Assembly: GCA_002359465.1 (NCBI GenBank)
Contig: DENA01000031.1
Span: 9,944-26,810, forward strand
Reading direction: 5' to 3'
Origin: Ruminococcaceae bacterium UBA2656
GTDB taxonomy: Bacteria; Bacillota; Clostridia; Oscillospirales; Acutalibacteraceae
Length of the DNA stretch: 16,867 nt
Every line of letters starts with the position of its first letter. The first letter of the stretch is position 1. The notes under the pieces were generated by a model. It ran no database searches and was not told the DNA's origin. It saw nothing but the letters and a program-made list of their open reading frames with translations. Both the position numbers and the translations under genes were made by a program. Below, in pieces: positions 8,209-15,258 of the stretch.

Positions 8209-8812
8209 GGCCCTGCCCCAATATTTTCTTCAAAAATGATTTTCTGTGCACCGGGCACGGCCCGTATTGTCTGAGCAGTTCCATATGTAAAGCAGTCCCA
8301 TAGCCCTTGTGTTTGGCAAACTGGTACTGGGGATAAATCCGGTCGATCTCAGCCATCAGCCGGTCACGGCTGACTTTTGCGAGTATGGAAGCAGCCGCAA
8401 TGCTGGCGGAAAGCGCATCTCCCTTTATAATGGTCTGCGTCTCCACCCCGAGCCGGGGCATCCGGTTTCCGTCAACCAATGCCAGCTCGGGTTTGACGGA
8501 AAGTCCGTTACACGCACGCTTCATGGCGAGAAAGGTTGCCTGCAGAATATTGATTTTATCAATTTCCTGTTCTGTTGCAAAACCGACCGCACAGCTGACC
8601 GCCGTTTTCTGAATCACATCAAACAGTTCTTCCCGCTTTTTCGCGCTGAGCTTTTTGGAATCGTTCAACCCCTCAATCAACTGATTGGGGGGCAAAATAA
8701 CTGCGGCAGCGAACACCGGGCCGGCCAGCGGGCCGCGTCCGGCTTCATCAATGCCGCAGATCAAATGATATCCTTTTTCCGCCGCCGTGTTTTCATAGGC
8801 AAACCAGTCCAT
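8201..8812 (-). CDS. rnhB: Ribonuclease HII
   Basis: Cleaves the RNA strand of RNA-DNA hybrids and single ribonucleotides embedded in DNA. 203 aa from the preferred start. Catalytic acidic residues are D22-E23 in [15 protein letters not shown]114 in ALVDGN and D132 in [17 protein letters not shown]; further motifs are DSKKLS and the C-terminal [12 protein letters not shown] prefer ATG 8812 because GGTGGATAAG lies directly before it and it follows the rbgA stop by one base. GTG 8821 and TTG 8824 are in-frame alternatives that would overlap rbgA and add three or four residues. The gene sits in a tight rbgA-rnhB-yraN series with almost no intergenic space, so co-expression is very likely. Confidence 0.96.
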   Translation of the reverse strand: MDWFAYENTAAEKGYHLICGIDEAGRGPLAGPVFAAAVILPPNQLIEGLNDSKKLSAKKREELFDVIQKTAVSCAVGFATEQEIDKINILQATFLAMKRACNGLSVKPELALVDGNRMPRLGVETQTIIKGDALSASIAAASILAKVSRDRLMAEIDRIYPQYQFAKHKGYGTALHMELLRQYGPCPVHRKSFLKKILGQGHE

Positions 8813-8813
8813 C

Positions 8814-9683
8814 TTATCCACCAACCTGTTCCAGCGTGATTTTGCCTAATTTGGCGCTTCTGAATTCGTCCAATATCATAATGGATGCACGTTCTATGTC
8901 TGTTTCCCCGCCTGAAATCAACATCCCGCGTTTTTTTCCGATCAGTTCAAGAAGCTCATAGCCCTTTAAAGCGGACAAATCGGTGCCTTCCAGTTTGTAC
9001 CTTGCTTTCAGGTCGTCAGGATAGCTTTCACGAAGGACTTCCAGCAGGCGCGAGGCAAGCTGTTCCGTATCAACAACATCGTCTTTGACCGCCCCGGTAA
9101 ACGCAAGCCTTTCCCCCACGGCTTTATCATCAAATTTTGGCCAAAGCACGCCTGGGGTATCCAAAAGGTCAAATCCTTTTCCAATGGTAAACCATTGATT
9201 GGAACGTGTTACGCCCGGCCTGTCCTCTACATTTGCTTTGCTGTTTTTTGCAAGGCGGTTTATCAGTGAGGATTTGCCCACATTGGGGATACCGACAACC
9301 ATCACGCGGATCTGCCGGCCCACCATTCCTTTTGCTTCCCATGAAGCGATACGGCTGCTCAGAACGTTTTTTACAAGAGGAATAAAGCCGTTAAGGCCCT
9401 TTCCGGTACGGCAGTCAATCGCAATGGCGGGAATTCCATTTGCCTTATAGGAATCAATCCACCGGCTTGTCTGCACCGGATCGGCCATATCGCTTTTATT
9501 CATTAAAATGACACGCGGTTTATTCTGAATCAGTTGGCTTAAAACCGGATTCCGGCTGCTGATTGGGATGCGCGCGTCGATAATCTCCGCTACCGCATCC
9601 ACAAGCTTTAAGCTCTTTTCAATCTGCCTTTTTGTTTTGGTCATATGACCCGGAAACCATTGTATCGTTTGTGCTTCACTCAT
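8814..9683 (-). CDS. rbgA: RbgA (YlqF), ribosome biogenesis GTPase
   Basis: Circularly permuted GTPase needed for late assembly of the 50S subunit in Firmicutes. 289 aa, close to the Bacillus protein. The permuted order is visible: G4 NKSD at 62-65, then G1 GIPNVGKSS at 131-139, G2 region PGVT near 156-159 and G3 DTPG at 175-178. The N-terminal QWFPGHM is the family hallmark and the C-terminal helical domain follows. I favour ATG 9683 ([14 protein letters not shown]) with AGGG upstream; ATG 9707 and 9701 are in frame but lack a ribosome binding site. The third lepB gene ends 32 bp upstream. Grouping with rplS agrees with RbgA acting on the maturing large subunit. Confidence 0.95.
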   Translation of the reverse strand: MSEAQTIQWFPGHMTKTKRQIEKSLKLVDAVAEIIDARIPISSRNPVLSQLIQNKPRVILMNKSDMADPVQTSRWIDSYKANGIPAIAIDCRTGKGLNGFIPLVKNVLSSRIASWEAKGMVGRQIRVMVVGIPNVGKSSLINRLAKNSKANVEDRPGVTRSNQWFTIGKGFDLLDTPGVLWPKFDDKAVGERLAFTGAVKDDVVDTEQLASRLLEVLRESYPDDLKARYKLEGTDLSALKGYELLELIGKKRGMLISGGETDIERASIMILDEFRSAKLGKITLEQVGG

Positions 9684-9715
9684 TTTTATTCGTCCCTGCA
9701 TATCCATTTTATTTG

Positions 9716-10297
9716 TTATTTTACCTTTCCAAACCGGTCAAACGGAAATACAATCATTTCCGCTTTTCCAAGAATATATCTTTCGTCAACCATGCCGACG
9801 TCACTGAAACGGCTGTCGTTGGACACGGAGCGGTTATCGCCGAGGACAAACACATGCCCGGGCGGAACCTGCAGCGGATACGCGTAGTCCGAAGGCTGCG
9901 TTGTAATCCCGTTTGGTATATAGGCGGATTCATCAAGGGCAACACCGTCCACAAAAACAACGCCGGTTTTGAAATCAATGTTTACCACCTGATTTTCCAG
10001 CGCAATCACGCGCTTGATAATCGGTTCCCTCAATTTCTGCGTATGAGTAATGACGATAACATCGCCGCGATGCGGTTTGTAAAAATAACTGGACAAAACC
10101 ACGCGGTCATTAGACTGTAAGGTCGGCAGCATGGAAGGGCCGCTTACATTAACCACCCTGAATAAAAAGGTAAACAGGATTACAACCGCAATCAGTGACG
10201 AAATGAGGGCTTCCACCCATTCATAGCTGTTTGTAATCAGATTTCTTTTTTTCTTTGAAAAAGTTTTCATACCGGATTGGATATCGTCATGACTCAA
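9716..10297 (-). CDS. lepB: Type I signal peptidase, third tandem copy
   Basis: Membrane serine protease that removes signal peptides from exported proteins. 193 aa. One N-terminal membrane anchor (about 29-46), then the catalytic domain on the outer face: nucleophile S55 in SGPSMLPT, general base K95 in IIKRVIA, and the GDNR...S-DSR box near the C-terminus. It starts at TTG 10297, 11 nt after GGAG; the same leader pattern precedes copy 2. It is the most divergent of the three: by hand count about 57% identical to copy 2, whereas copies 1 and 2 are about 70% identical. It lacks the SC pair that copies 1 and 2 carry after the nucleophile (SS here). A distinct substrate preference is possible but not shown by the sequence. 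Confidence 0.95.
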   Translation of the reverse strand: MSHDDIQSGMKTFSKKKRNLITNSYEWVEALISSLIAVVILFTFLFRVVNVSGPSMLPTLQSNDRVVLSSYFYKPHRGDVIVITHTQKLREPIIKRVIALENQVVNIDFKTGVVFVDGVALDESAYIPNGITTQPSDYAYPLQVPPGHVFVLGDNRSVSNDSRFSDVGMVDERYILGKAEMIVFPFDRFGKVK

Positions 10298-10333
10298 CGG
10301 AGAAACAACTCCTTTATATGAAAAGGCTCTGCC

Positions 10334-10909
10334 TTATAATTTACCGAGTTTTTCAAACGGCATAATAATAAACTTTACTTTTCCGATAATATAGCGCCGG
10401 TCAATCATGCCCACTTCACTGAAACGGCTGTCCTCCGAAACGGTTCGGTTATCGCCCAGAACAAAAACATGGCCGGCAGGAACCTTTTGCGGAAAAGTAA
10501 CATCAGCCTCATCCTTTGTAATTCCATTTTGAATATAAGAAGATTCATCGAGTTCAACGCCGTCGACAGAAACGATTCCTGTGTTGAAGTCAATGTTTAC
10601 AGTCTGCCCTTCCGTCGCAATTACCCTTTTTACGATACGCTTGTCAAGGGAGGTTCCCTTTGCGTCGATGACTACAATATCCCCGCGGGACAGGTTCGGC
10701 TCAACACAGGAGGTAAAGAGTTTATACCCATCCATCAAGTTTGGTTCCATGGAAGGACCGTTCACCACAATATTGACCCTGAACAGGAAAGTAAACAGGA
10801 TCATTATAATGATCAGCGCGGGAATCAGAGCTTCCATCCATTCAAAGCAGGTACTGGCAGCATTGTTTTTTCCTGTTTCAGGGGATGCGGCGGTATCGTT
10901 TGGATTCAA
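10334..10909 (-). CDS. lepB: Type I signal peptidase, second tandem copy
   Basis: Signal peptidase I, 191 aa. Single anchor helix (about 28-45), nucleophile S53 in NGPSMEPN, general base K94 in IVKRVIA, then GHVFVLGDNR and SEDSRFSEVG. Residue 55 is Glu where the other copies have Leu (GPSMEP versus GPSMLP), a change next to the active serine that is common among signal peptidases. It starts at TTG 10909 with AAAGGAG 11 nt upstream. The gap to copy 1 is 32 bp and to copy 3 is 36 bp, with no terminator in either, so the three are probably co-transcribed with rbgA and the genes after it. All catalytic residues are present and it should be active. Confidence 0.95.
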   Translation of the reverse strand: MNPNDTAASPETGKNNAASTCFEWMEALIPALIIIMILFTFLFRVNIVVNGPSMEPNLMDGYKLFTSCVEPNLSRGDIVVIDAKGTSLDKRIVKRVIATEGQTVNIDFNTGIVSVDGVELDESSYIQNGITKDEADVTFPQKVPAGHVFVLGDNRTVSEDSRFSEVGMIDRRYIIGKVKFIIMPFEKLGKL

Positions 10910-10941
10910 AGGTAAAACAACTCCTTTATAAAAAAATCGTT

Positions 10942-11514
10942 TTATATGGTTCCGAATTTCCCGGGCGGTATGATAATTGTCTTCACCTTGCCGATAATAT
11001 AGCGCCGGTCAATCATACCGACGTCGCTGGAACGGCTGTCGTCCGAAACCCTTCGGTTATCCCCAAGGACAAACACATGCCCCGCAGGTACCGTCTGCGG
11101 AAAGTGAAGGTCATACTGGTTTTTTGTAATGCCGTTTTTAATGTATTCGGATTCATCAAGTGCAACACCGTTGACAGAGACCGTCCCCGTCTGAAAATCG
11201 ATGTCCACGGTTTGTCCTTCTGTAGCAATCACCCGTTTGATGATTACCTCGTGAAGAGAGATGCCCCGTGCGTCAACCACGACAACATCGCCGCGGGAAA
11301 AGTGCCTGTCGGCGCAGGATACGAACACTTTATAGCCGTTTTGAAAGTTTGGCAGCATGGAGGGCCCGTTGACCGTTATGACCCGGAAGAAAAACGCAAA
11401 AGAAATCATAATAACAACCAGCGCGGGGATTAATGCTTCTACCCATTCATAGCAGCTCAGTGCAAAGCGGTTTGGCGCGGTTTCCATTGGTTCGGCAGAA
11501 GGACGATTTTTCAA
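10942..11514 (-). CDS. lepB: Type I signal peptidase, first tandem copy
   Basis: Signal peptidase I, 190 aa. Anchor helix about 28-45, nucleophile S52 in NGPSMLPN, general base K93 in IIKRVIA, and the GDNR...SDDSR box. It has DSRSSDVG where copies 2 and 3 have DSRFS-VG. I place the start at TTG 11514 because GAGGTG lies about 6 nt upstream and the encoded N-terminus (MKNRPSAEP) is then as long as in the other copies; the frame is open upstream to 11556 but without a suitable site. The gene begins just after the rplS terminator and no clear promoter lies in the roughly 40-bp gap, so its transcription may come from read-through of that terminator. Confidence 0.94.
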   Translation of the reverse strand: MKNRPSAEPMETAPNRFALSCYEWVEALIPALVVIMISFAFFFRVITVNGPSMLPNFQNGYKVFVSCADRHFSRGDVVVVDARGISLHEVIIKRVIATEGQTVDIDFQTGTVSVNGVALDESEYIKNGITKNQYDLHFPQTVPAGHVFVLGDNRRVSDDSRSSDVGMIDRRYIIGKVKTIIIPPGKFGTI

Positions 11515-11554
11515 AAATGTCACCTCTTTTTGAATCCTAAAACATTGCAATAGC

Positions 11555-11581
11555 AAAAAAGGGACACGTACATGTCCCTTT
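11555..11581 (-). terminator. Rho-independent terminator after rplS
   Basis: A 9-bp stem (11558-11566 with 11573-11581, core GGGACA/TGTCCC) with a 6-nt loop is followed on the minus strand by a run of six T. It lies about 20 bp after the rplS stop. It separates rplS from the lepB cluster and would set their relative expression if partly leaky. The A/T flanks make it plausible in both directions. Confidence 0.85.
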
Positions 11582-11599
11582 CAATCTCTATGCGGTTCC

Positions 11600-11944
11600 T
11601 TATCTGAGCTGTTCCTTCACCTTTGCAGCCTTGCCGACCCTGTTGCGCAGATAGTAAAGCTTTGCCCTGCGGACACGGCCCTTGCGGACAATCTCAACGC
11701 TCTTTACATTTGGCGAGTGAATCGGGAAAACTCTTTCAACACCCACGCCGTAGGAAAGACGTCTGACGGTAAAGGTTTCGGAAATGCCGCTGCCTTTACG
11801 TGCAATGACGGTACCCTCGAAAACCTGAATTCTTTCTCTTTCGCCTTCTCTGATATTCACGTTCACCTTTACGGTGTCGCCGACTTCAAATACAGGCATT
11901 TCTTTTTTTACGGAATCTTCCGCAATAACTTTTAATGCATCCAT
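11600..11944 (-). CDS. rplS: Large ribosomal subunit protein bL19
   Basis: Structural protein of the 50S subunit located at the interface with the 30S subunit. 114 aa, the usual length. Recognisable blocks: [60 protein letters not shown] and the basic C-terminus [23 protein letters not shown] 11944 is chosen because AAGGAGG lies 8 nt upstream and it matches the family N-terminus; the frame is open a further 32 codons into the leader, but that stretch is not bL19-like. It has its own promoter, a leader of about 120 nt and a terminator, so it is mainly a single-gene unit even though it heads the lepB-rbgA-rnhB-yraN series. Confidence 0.97.
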   Translation of the reverse strand: MDALKVIAEDSVKKEMPVFEVGDTVKVNVNIREGERERIQVFEGTVIARKGSGISETFTVRRLSYGVGVERVFPIHSPNVKSVEIVRKGRVRRAKLYYLRNRVGKAAKVKEQLR

Positions 11945-12064
11945 GGATATTTCCTCCTTAAAATTCAGACATTCATGCCGCTGCGGCAGAGGACTGTCCG
12001 CTTCAATGTCACGGTACAACCGGGCATTAAACCCCACCAAAATAAATCGGCGGATTCCAAATGC
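11945..12064 (-). ncRNA. Candidate structured 5' leader of rplS (possible L19 leader)
   Basis: The predicted transcript carries about 120 nt before the rplS start. Near its 3' end a hairpin TGCCG-CAG-CGGCA is nested inside GACA...TGTC and ends shortly before the AAGGAGG site. An autoregulatory L19 leader is known upstream of rplS in low-GC Gram-positive bacteria. I see a plausible stem but cannot confirm that it matches the known consensus. Confidence 0.35.
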
Positions 12065-12070
12065 CTATAT

Positions 12071-12099
12071 ATCATACCATAATATTCAAAAACGTGCAA
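12071..12099 (-). promoter_or_regulatory. Sigma-A promoter for rplS
   Basis: On the minus strand TTGCAC (12094-12099) and TATGAT (12071-12076) are separated by exactly 17 bp, and TGG before the -10 makes it an extended -10 element. It lies in the gap after the DUF2344 gene. The predicted start near 12064 defines the rplS leader. Confidence 0.7.
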
Positions 12100-12113
12100 T
12101 ATTTATTTTTGTC

Positions 12114-12767
12114 TTACTCAAATATTTTGAAATCCGCGTCATAAATATTCACTCTTTGAATATCGGTATATAAATCAAGCTGAAGATATTTCTTGATCGC
12201 GTCGCACAAAAGCGAAGGATTAACATTCATGGTGCTCCCGGCAGGAAGGATGGTACTGATTTCCACCCCATCGCTTCGGGATGTTACCTCTGTCCGATTC
12301 AAGTACGGTTTTAAGTCCAAATCGATAAAGCCGTTTTTTGTATGTTTGGGAACAACGACCTTTTCTCTGCTGAACAGTTCCCTGATTTCGTCGGCTGCTT
12401 CTTCCGGGTTCCCGGTGTCCAACTTCATCAAAAAAGAAGCAAACGCGATCTGCCCCGGCTTCATGACCGGTTCGGTGATATCAAACACAGGAATGTCGTC
12501 GGGAAGGGCAGCATTTAATTTTTCAATCAGTTCTTCCCGCATAATCAGATCATCATCCAGTTTCATATCCATACTCTCCCGTTCCCCGCTGATACCGAGC
12601 GACAGCGGCAGGGGAAATGTAATAAAGGCATGGGGATTATATCCCTGCGTGTACCACAGGGGGATTTTTGCCTTGTGGATGGCACGCAGCATGCACCGGT
12701 TTAAATCCAGATGGGAAATGTAACGCGCCGTACCGATTTTTTTAAACCATACTCTGACGTTCTTTAT
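12114..12767 (-). CDS. DUF2344 / TIGR03936 protein, radical SAM partner; apparent ATA start
   Basis: Family of unknown function that nearly always accompanies, or is fused to, TIGR03960 radical SAM proteins. 217 aa from the site chosen here. The hallmark N-terminus KNVRVWFKKIGTARYISHLD is intact, followed by WYTQGYNPHAFITFPLPLSLG. No ATG, GTG or TTG lies where the family normally begins: the codon before KNVRVWF is ATA (12765-12767), placed 8 nt after a strong AAAGGAGG. In-frame alternatives lie inside the radical SAM gene (GTG near 12797, ATG 12845, start at 12866). They would add a Pro/Ala-rich N-terminus that is merely the out-of-frame reading of that gene, and lack a convincing binding site. 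The end and identity are secure; the start is not. It overlaps the radical SAM gene by 26 bp. Confidence 0.85.
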   Translation of the reverse strand: MKNVRVWFKKIGTARYISHLDLNRCMLRAIHKAKIPLWYTQGYNPHAFITFPLPLSLGISGERESMDMKLDDDLIMREELIEKLNAALPDDIPVFDITEPVMKPGQIAFASFLMKLDTGNPEEAADEIRELFSREKVVVPKHTKNGFIDLDLKPYLNRTEVTSRSDGVEISTILPAGSTMNVNPSLLCDAIKKYLQLDLYTDIQRVNIYDADFKIFE

Positions 12768-14598
12768 AACAGATTCCTCCTTTAAAGCAGGCTGCACCGC
12801 AGGAGGAGCACTGTTCGCGGCAGTTGGGTGTGGTTGTGTCGGCATACGCCTTTTTACATTCGTCAATCAGAAAGGATTTTTTGATCCCGTAATCGATGTG
12901 GTCCCAGGGAAGCACTTCGTCAAAGCTTCTTCTGCGGTTTGCGTAAAAAGCAGGGTCAATTCCGCACTTTTGGAAGATTTCCATCCATTTGGAAAAAGAA
13001 AAAAAGTCCTGCCAGCCGTCCATTTTACAGCCACTTTCATGTGCCTCCAAAAGAACGTCGCAAAGGCGTCTGTCCCCGCGTGCAAAAACAGCCTCCATAA
13101 AGCTGGTATCCGCTTCGTGCCAGTTGGGTTCCACCTTTCTTGTCCTGACAGAAGCAACCAGATGCCGCTGCTTTTTACGGAGTGCTTCCATGGTATCCTG
13201 CGGTTCCCATTGAAAAGGCGTAAACGGTTTGGGAACAAAGGAAGACGCACTGACGGTCACTTTTACACTTTTCCCCTTCGGCTTGTCCGGGTTGTCATAA
13301 TATGCGTCAACCACCTTTTGCCCCAATTCCGCAATACCCGCAATATCCGCCATGGTTTCAGTCGGCAGCCCGATCATAAAATACAGCTTGATGGTCGTCC
13401 AGCCGCCCTTAAACGCGGTATTAACGGTTTTCATCAGATCTTCTTCGGTGACGTTTTTATTGATAACATTCCTTAAACGCTGCGTACCTGCTTCCGGCGC
13501 AAAGGTAAGGCCGCTGCGGCGGACGGATTTGATTTTCGACATCAGTTCTGTAGAAAAATTATCGACCCGCAGAGATGGCAGAGAAATTCCTGTATTTTCA
13601 GTTTCTGTCCATGTATGAAGCCGGTCAATCAGTTCATTCAGTTCTGAGTGATCGCTTGTACTGAGAGAGGAAAGTGAAATTTCATCGTAGCCTGTATTAT
13701 CGCACAGATCATGGCACTGCTTATCGATGACGTCCACCGATTTTTCACGGAACGGACGGTACAGAAAACCCGCCTGGCAGAACCGGCAGCCGCGGATACA
13801 GCCGCGCAGGACCTCTGCGACAGTTCTGTCATGCACGATTTCAATGTAGGGAACCACAAATTTATCCGGAAAATAAGACTTGTCCAAGTCCATCATCACA
13901 CGCTTTTTGACCGGCATGGGTGCGCCGTGTTTCGGAACAATTGCCTTTACCGTATGATCTTCATTGTAAGAAATCTCATATAAGGACGGTACATAAACGC
14001 CCTGTATCTGCGCAGCGGCAATTAAGAATTCCTCTTTGGAACGATTCTGCTTTTTACATTCCCGGTAAAGCTCGATGACTTCAAGGTCTACCTCTTCCCC
14101 TTCGCCGATAAAGAACAGATCGAAAAAGTCTGCCAGCGGCTCCGGATTGCAGGCGCAGGGCCCCCCCGCCACAACGAGCTGAGAAAGGGAATGCCTGTCG
14201 CGAGATTTCAGCGGAATTCCCGCCAGATCGAGCATATTCAGTATGTTTGTATAGCTGAGTTCATATTGAAGCGTAAAGCCGATCATATCAAAATCGGAAA
14301 TACTGTCCCCGCTTTCCAGCGCGTAAAGCGGAACCGCATTTTTGCGCATCTCCTCCTCCATGTCCAACCAGGGGGCAAAAACGCGCTCGCACCAGATATA
14401 AGGCACTGTATTCAGCTGGCTGTATAAAATTTTTAATCCAAGGTGGGACATGCCAACCTCGTATATATCAGGAAAACAAAATGCAAACCGCACGTCAACT
14501 TCCTCTGCGTGCTTTATTACGCAATTCAGTTCGCCTCCGACATATCTGCCGGGCTTCTGTACATTGGCAAGCAGCTTCTCTATTCTTTTATTGATCAT
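12742..14598 (-). CDS. TIGR03960-family radical SAM protein with B12-binding-like N-terminus
   Basis: 618 aa. The N-terminal half resembles a cobalamin-binding domain (FCFPDIYEVGMSHLGLKILY, about 39-59; AGGPCACNPEPLADFFD). The radical SAM core follows with C267, C271 and C274 in RGCIRGCRFCQAG, the ligands of the 4Fe-4S cluster, and LTFAPEAGTQRLR further on. The C-terminus carries five close cysteines (593, 597, 600, 604, 610), suggesting an extra metal or Fe-S site. The biochemical role of the family is not established; its companion DUF2344 gene overlaps its end. ATG 14598 has GGAGG 6 nt upstream, and a good promoter lies about 30 bp upstream. The context next to SpoIVFAB-like genes and rplS is a recurrent Clostridia neighbourhood. 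Confidence 0.93.
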   Translation of the reverse strand: MINKRIEKLLANVQKPGRYVGGELNCVIKHAEEVDVRFAFCFPDIYEVGMSHLGLKILYSQLNTVPYIWCERVFAPWLDMEEEMRKNAVPLYALESGDSISDFDMIGFTLQYELSYTNILNMLDLAGIPLKSRDRHSLSQLVVAGGPCACNPEPLADFFDLFFIGEGEEVDLEVIELYRECKKQNRSKEEFLIAAAQIQGVYVPSLYEISYNEDHTVKAIVPKHGAPMPVKKRVMMDLDKSYFPDKFVVPYIEIVHDRTVAEVLRGCIRGCRFCQAGFLYRPFREKSVDVIDKQCHDLCDNTGYDEISLSSLSTSDHSELNELIDRLHTWTETENTGISLPSLRVDNFSTELMSKIKSVRRSGLTFAPEAGTQRLRNVINKNVTEEDLMKTVNTAFKGGWTTIKLYFMIGLPTETMADIAGIAELGQKVVDAYYDNPDKPKGKSVKVTVSASSFVPKPFTPFQWEPQDTMEALRKKQRHLVASVRTRKVEPNWHEADTSFMEAVFARGDRRLCDVLLEAHESGCKMDGWQDFFSFSKWMEIFQKCGIDPAFYANRRRSFDEVLPWDHIDYGIKKSFLIDECKKAYADTTTPNCREQCSSCGAACFKGGICYKERQSMV

Positions 14599-14628
14599 TC
14601 CTATCCTCCGTACAACATATGTTTTATT

Positions 14629-14658
14629 ATTATACTGCCCGAACGCCGATAATGCAAA
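14629..14658 (-). promoter_or_regulatory. Sigma-A promoter for the radical SAM / DUF2344 pair
   Basis: On the minus strand a perfect TATAAT (14629-14634) lies 17-18 bp after TTGCAT or TTTGCA (14652-14658). The predicted start is about 24 bp before ATG 14598. It begins immediately after the M50 protease stop, so the pair can be expressed independently of the sporulation-type genes upstream. Confidence 0.65.
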
Positions 14659-15258
14659 TCAATAATATCTTCCGTTCTTTAAAAGGAGCAGCAAAATTAA
14701 ATAAACACATACCGTGAAGAGATAAAAATTCCCATTAGATTGAAATAAAAAAATAAAACCGATGATTGCCAAAGGCGTCAGGACTGCAAACGAGGTGACG
14801 GATACGATTTTTGCCGATTGCGTAGAGTTTAATTTGATGCAGAGCACCGAATAAAGCGCCTGGCCGCCGTCAAGCGGCTCAACAGGCAGCAGGTTAAATC
14901 CTGCCAGCACCAGATTGGCAAGAATAAAATGATGAAAATAATGAGCGTCAATGATATAAAAAAGAAGCGCTACAGCAAAATTTGCACCCGGCCCGGCAAG
15001 TGAAATTGCAGCGTCGCGCCAGTATGATCTGTCCATACCGGCCGTCTTAATCATATCAATGCCAAACGGAGTAAATTTGATTTGTGAAGGCTCGGAGCCG
15101 AACGCGAACATAACCGCCAAATGCCCGGATTCATGCAGCATAGCCGAGAAAATACCCAGAACGGCCATCCCGCTTTTATCAAACAGGAAGAAAACTGCCA
15201 GCACCGCTATAAATAAAAAGCTGATGGTAACACGGCAGTTTTTAATGGAAAAAGACAT
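14659..15258 (-). CDS. M50 site-2 protease, SpoIVFB-like
   Basis: Intramembrane zinc metalloprotease, 199 aa, strongly hydrophobic with about six predicted membrane segments. The zinc ligands are present: H42-E43-S-G-H46 (LHESGH) in one segment and D130 in NLLPVEPLDGG. SpoIVFB in Bacillus cleaves pro-sigma-K in the mother cell of the sporangium and is held inactive by SpoIVFA and BofA. The small size, lack of CBS or PDZ domains and the upstream single-pass protein support a SpoIVFB-type role, but other M50B proteins cannot be excluded without the substrate. Its ATG overlaps the upstream stop by one base (TGATG) and has only a weak binding site, so translation is probably coupled to that gene. 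Confidence 0.88.
   Translation of the reverse strand: MSFSIKNCRVTISFLFIAVLAVFFLFDKSGMAVLGIFSAMLHESGHLAVMFAFGSEPSQIKFTPFGIDMIKTAGMDRSYWRDAAISLAGPGANFAVALLFYIIDAHYFHHFILANLVLAGFNLLPVEPLDGGQALYSVLCIKLNSTQSAKIVSVTSFAVLTPLAIIGFIFLFQSNGNFYLFTVCVYLILLLLLKNGRYY

Noticed and set aside
12768..12866. An upstream start for the DUF2344 gene at 12866 or 12845.
   Set aside because: The added residues are the out-of-frame reading of the cysteine-rich end of the radical SAM gene, are Pro/Ala-rich and have no family similarity; a strong AAAGGAGG lies downstream of those starts.
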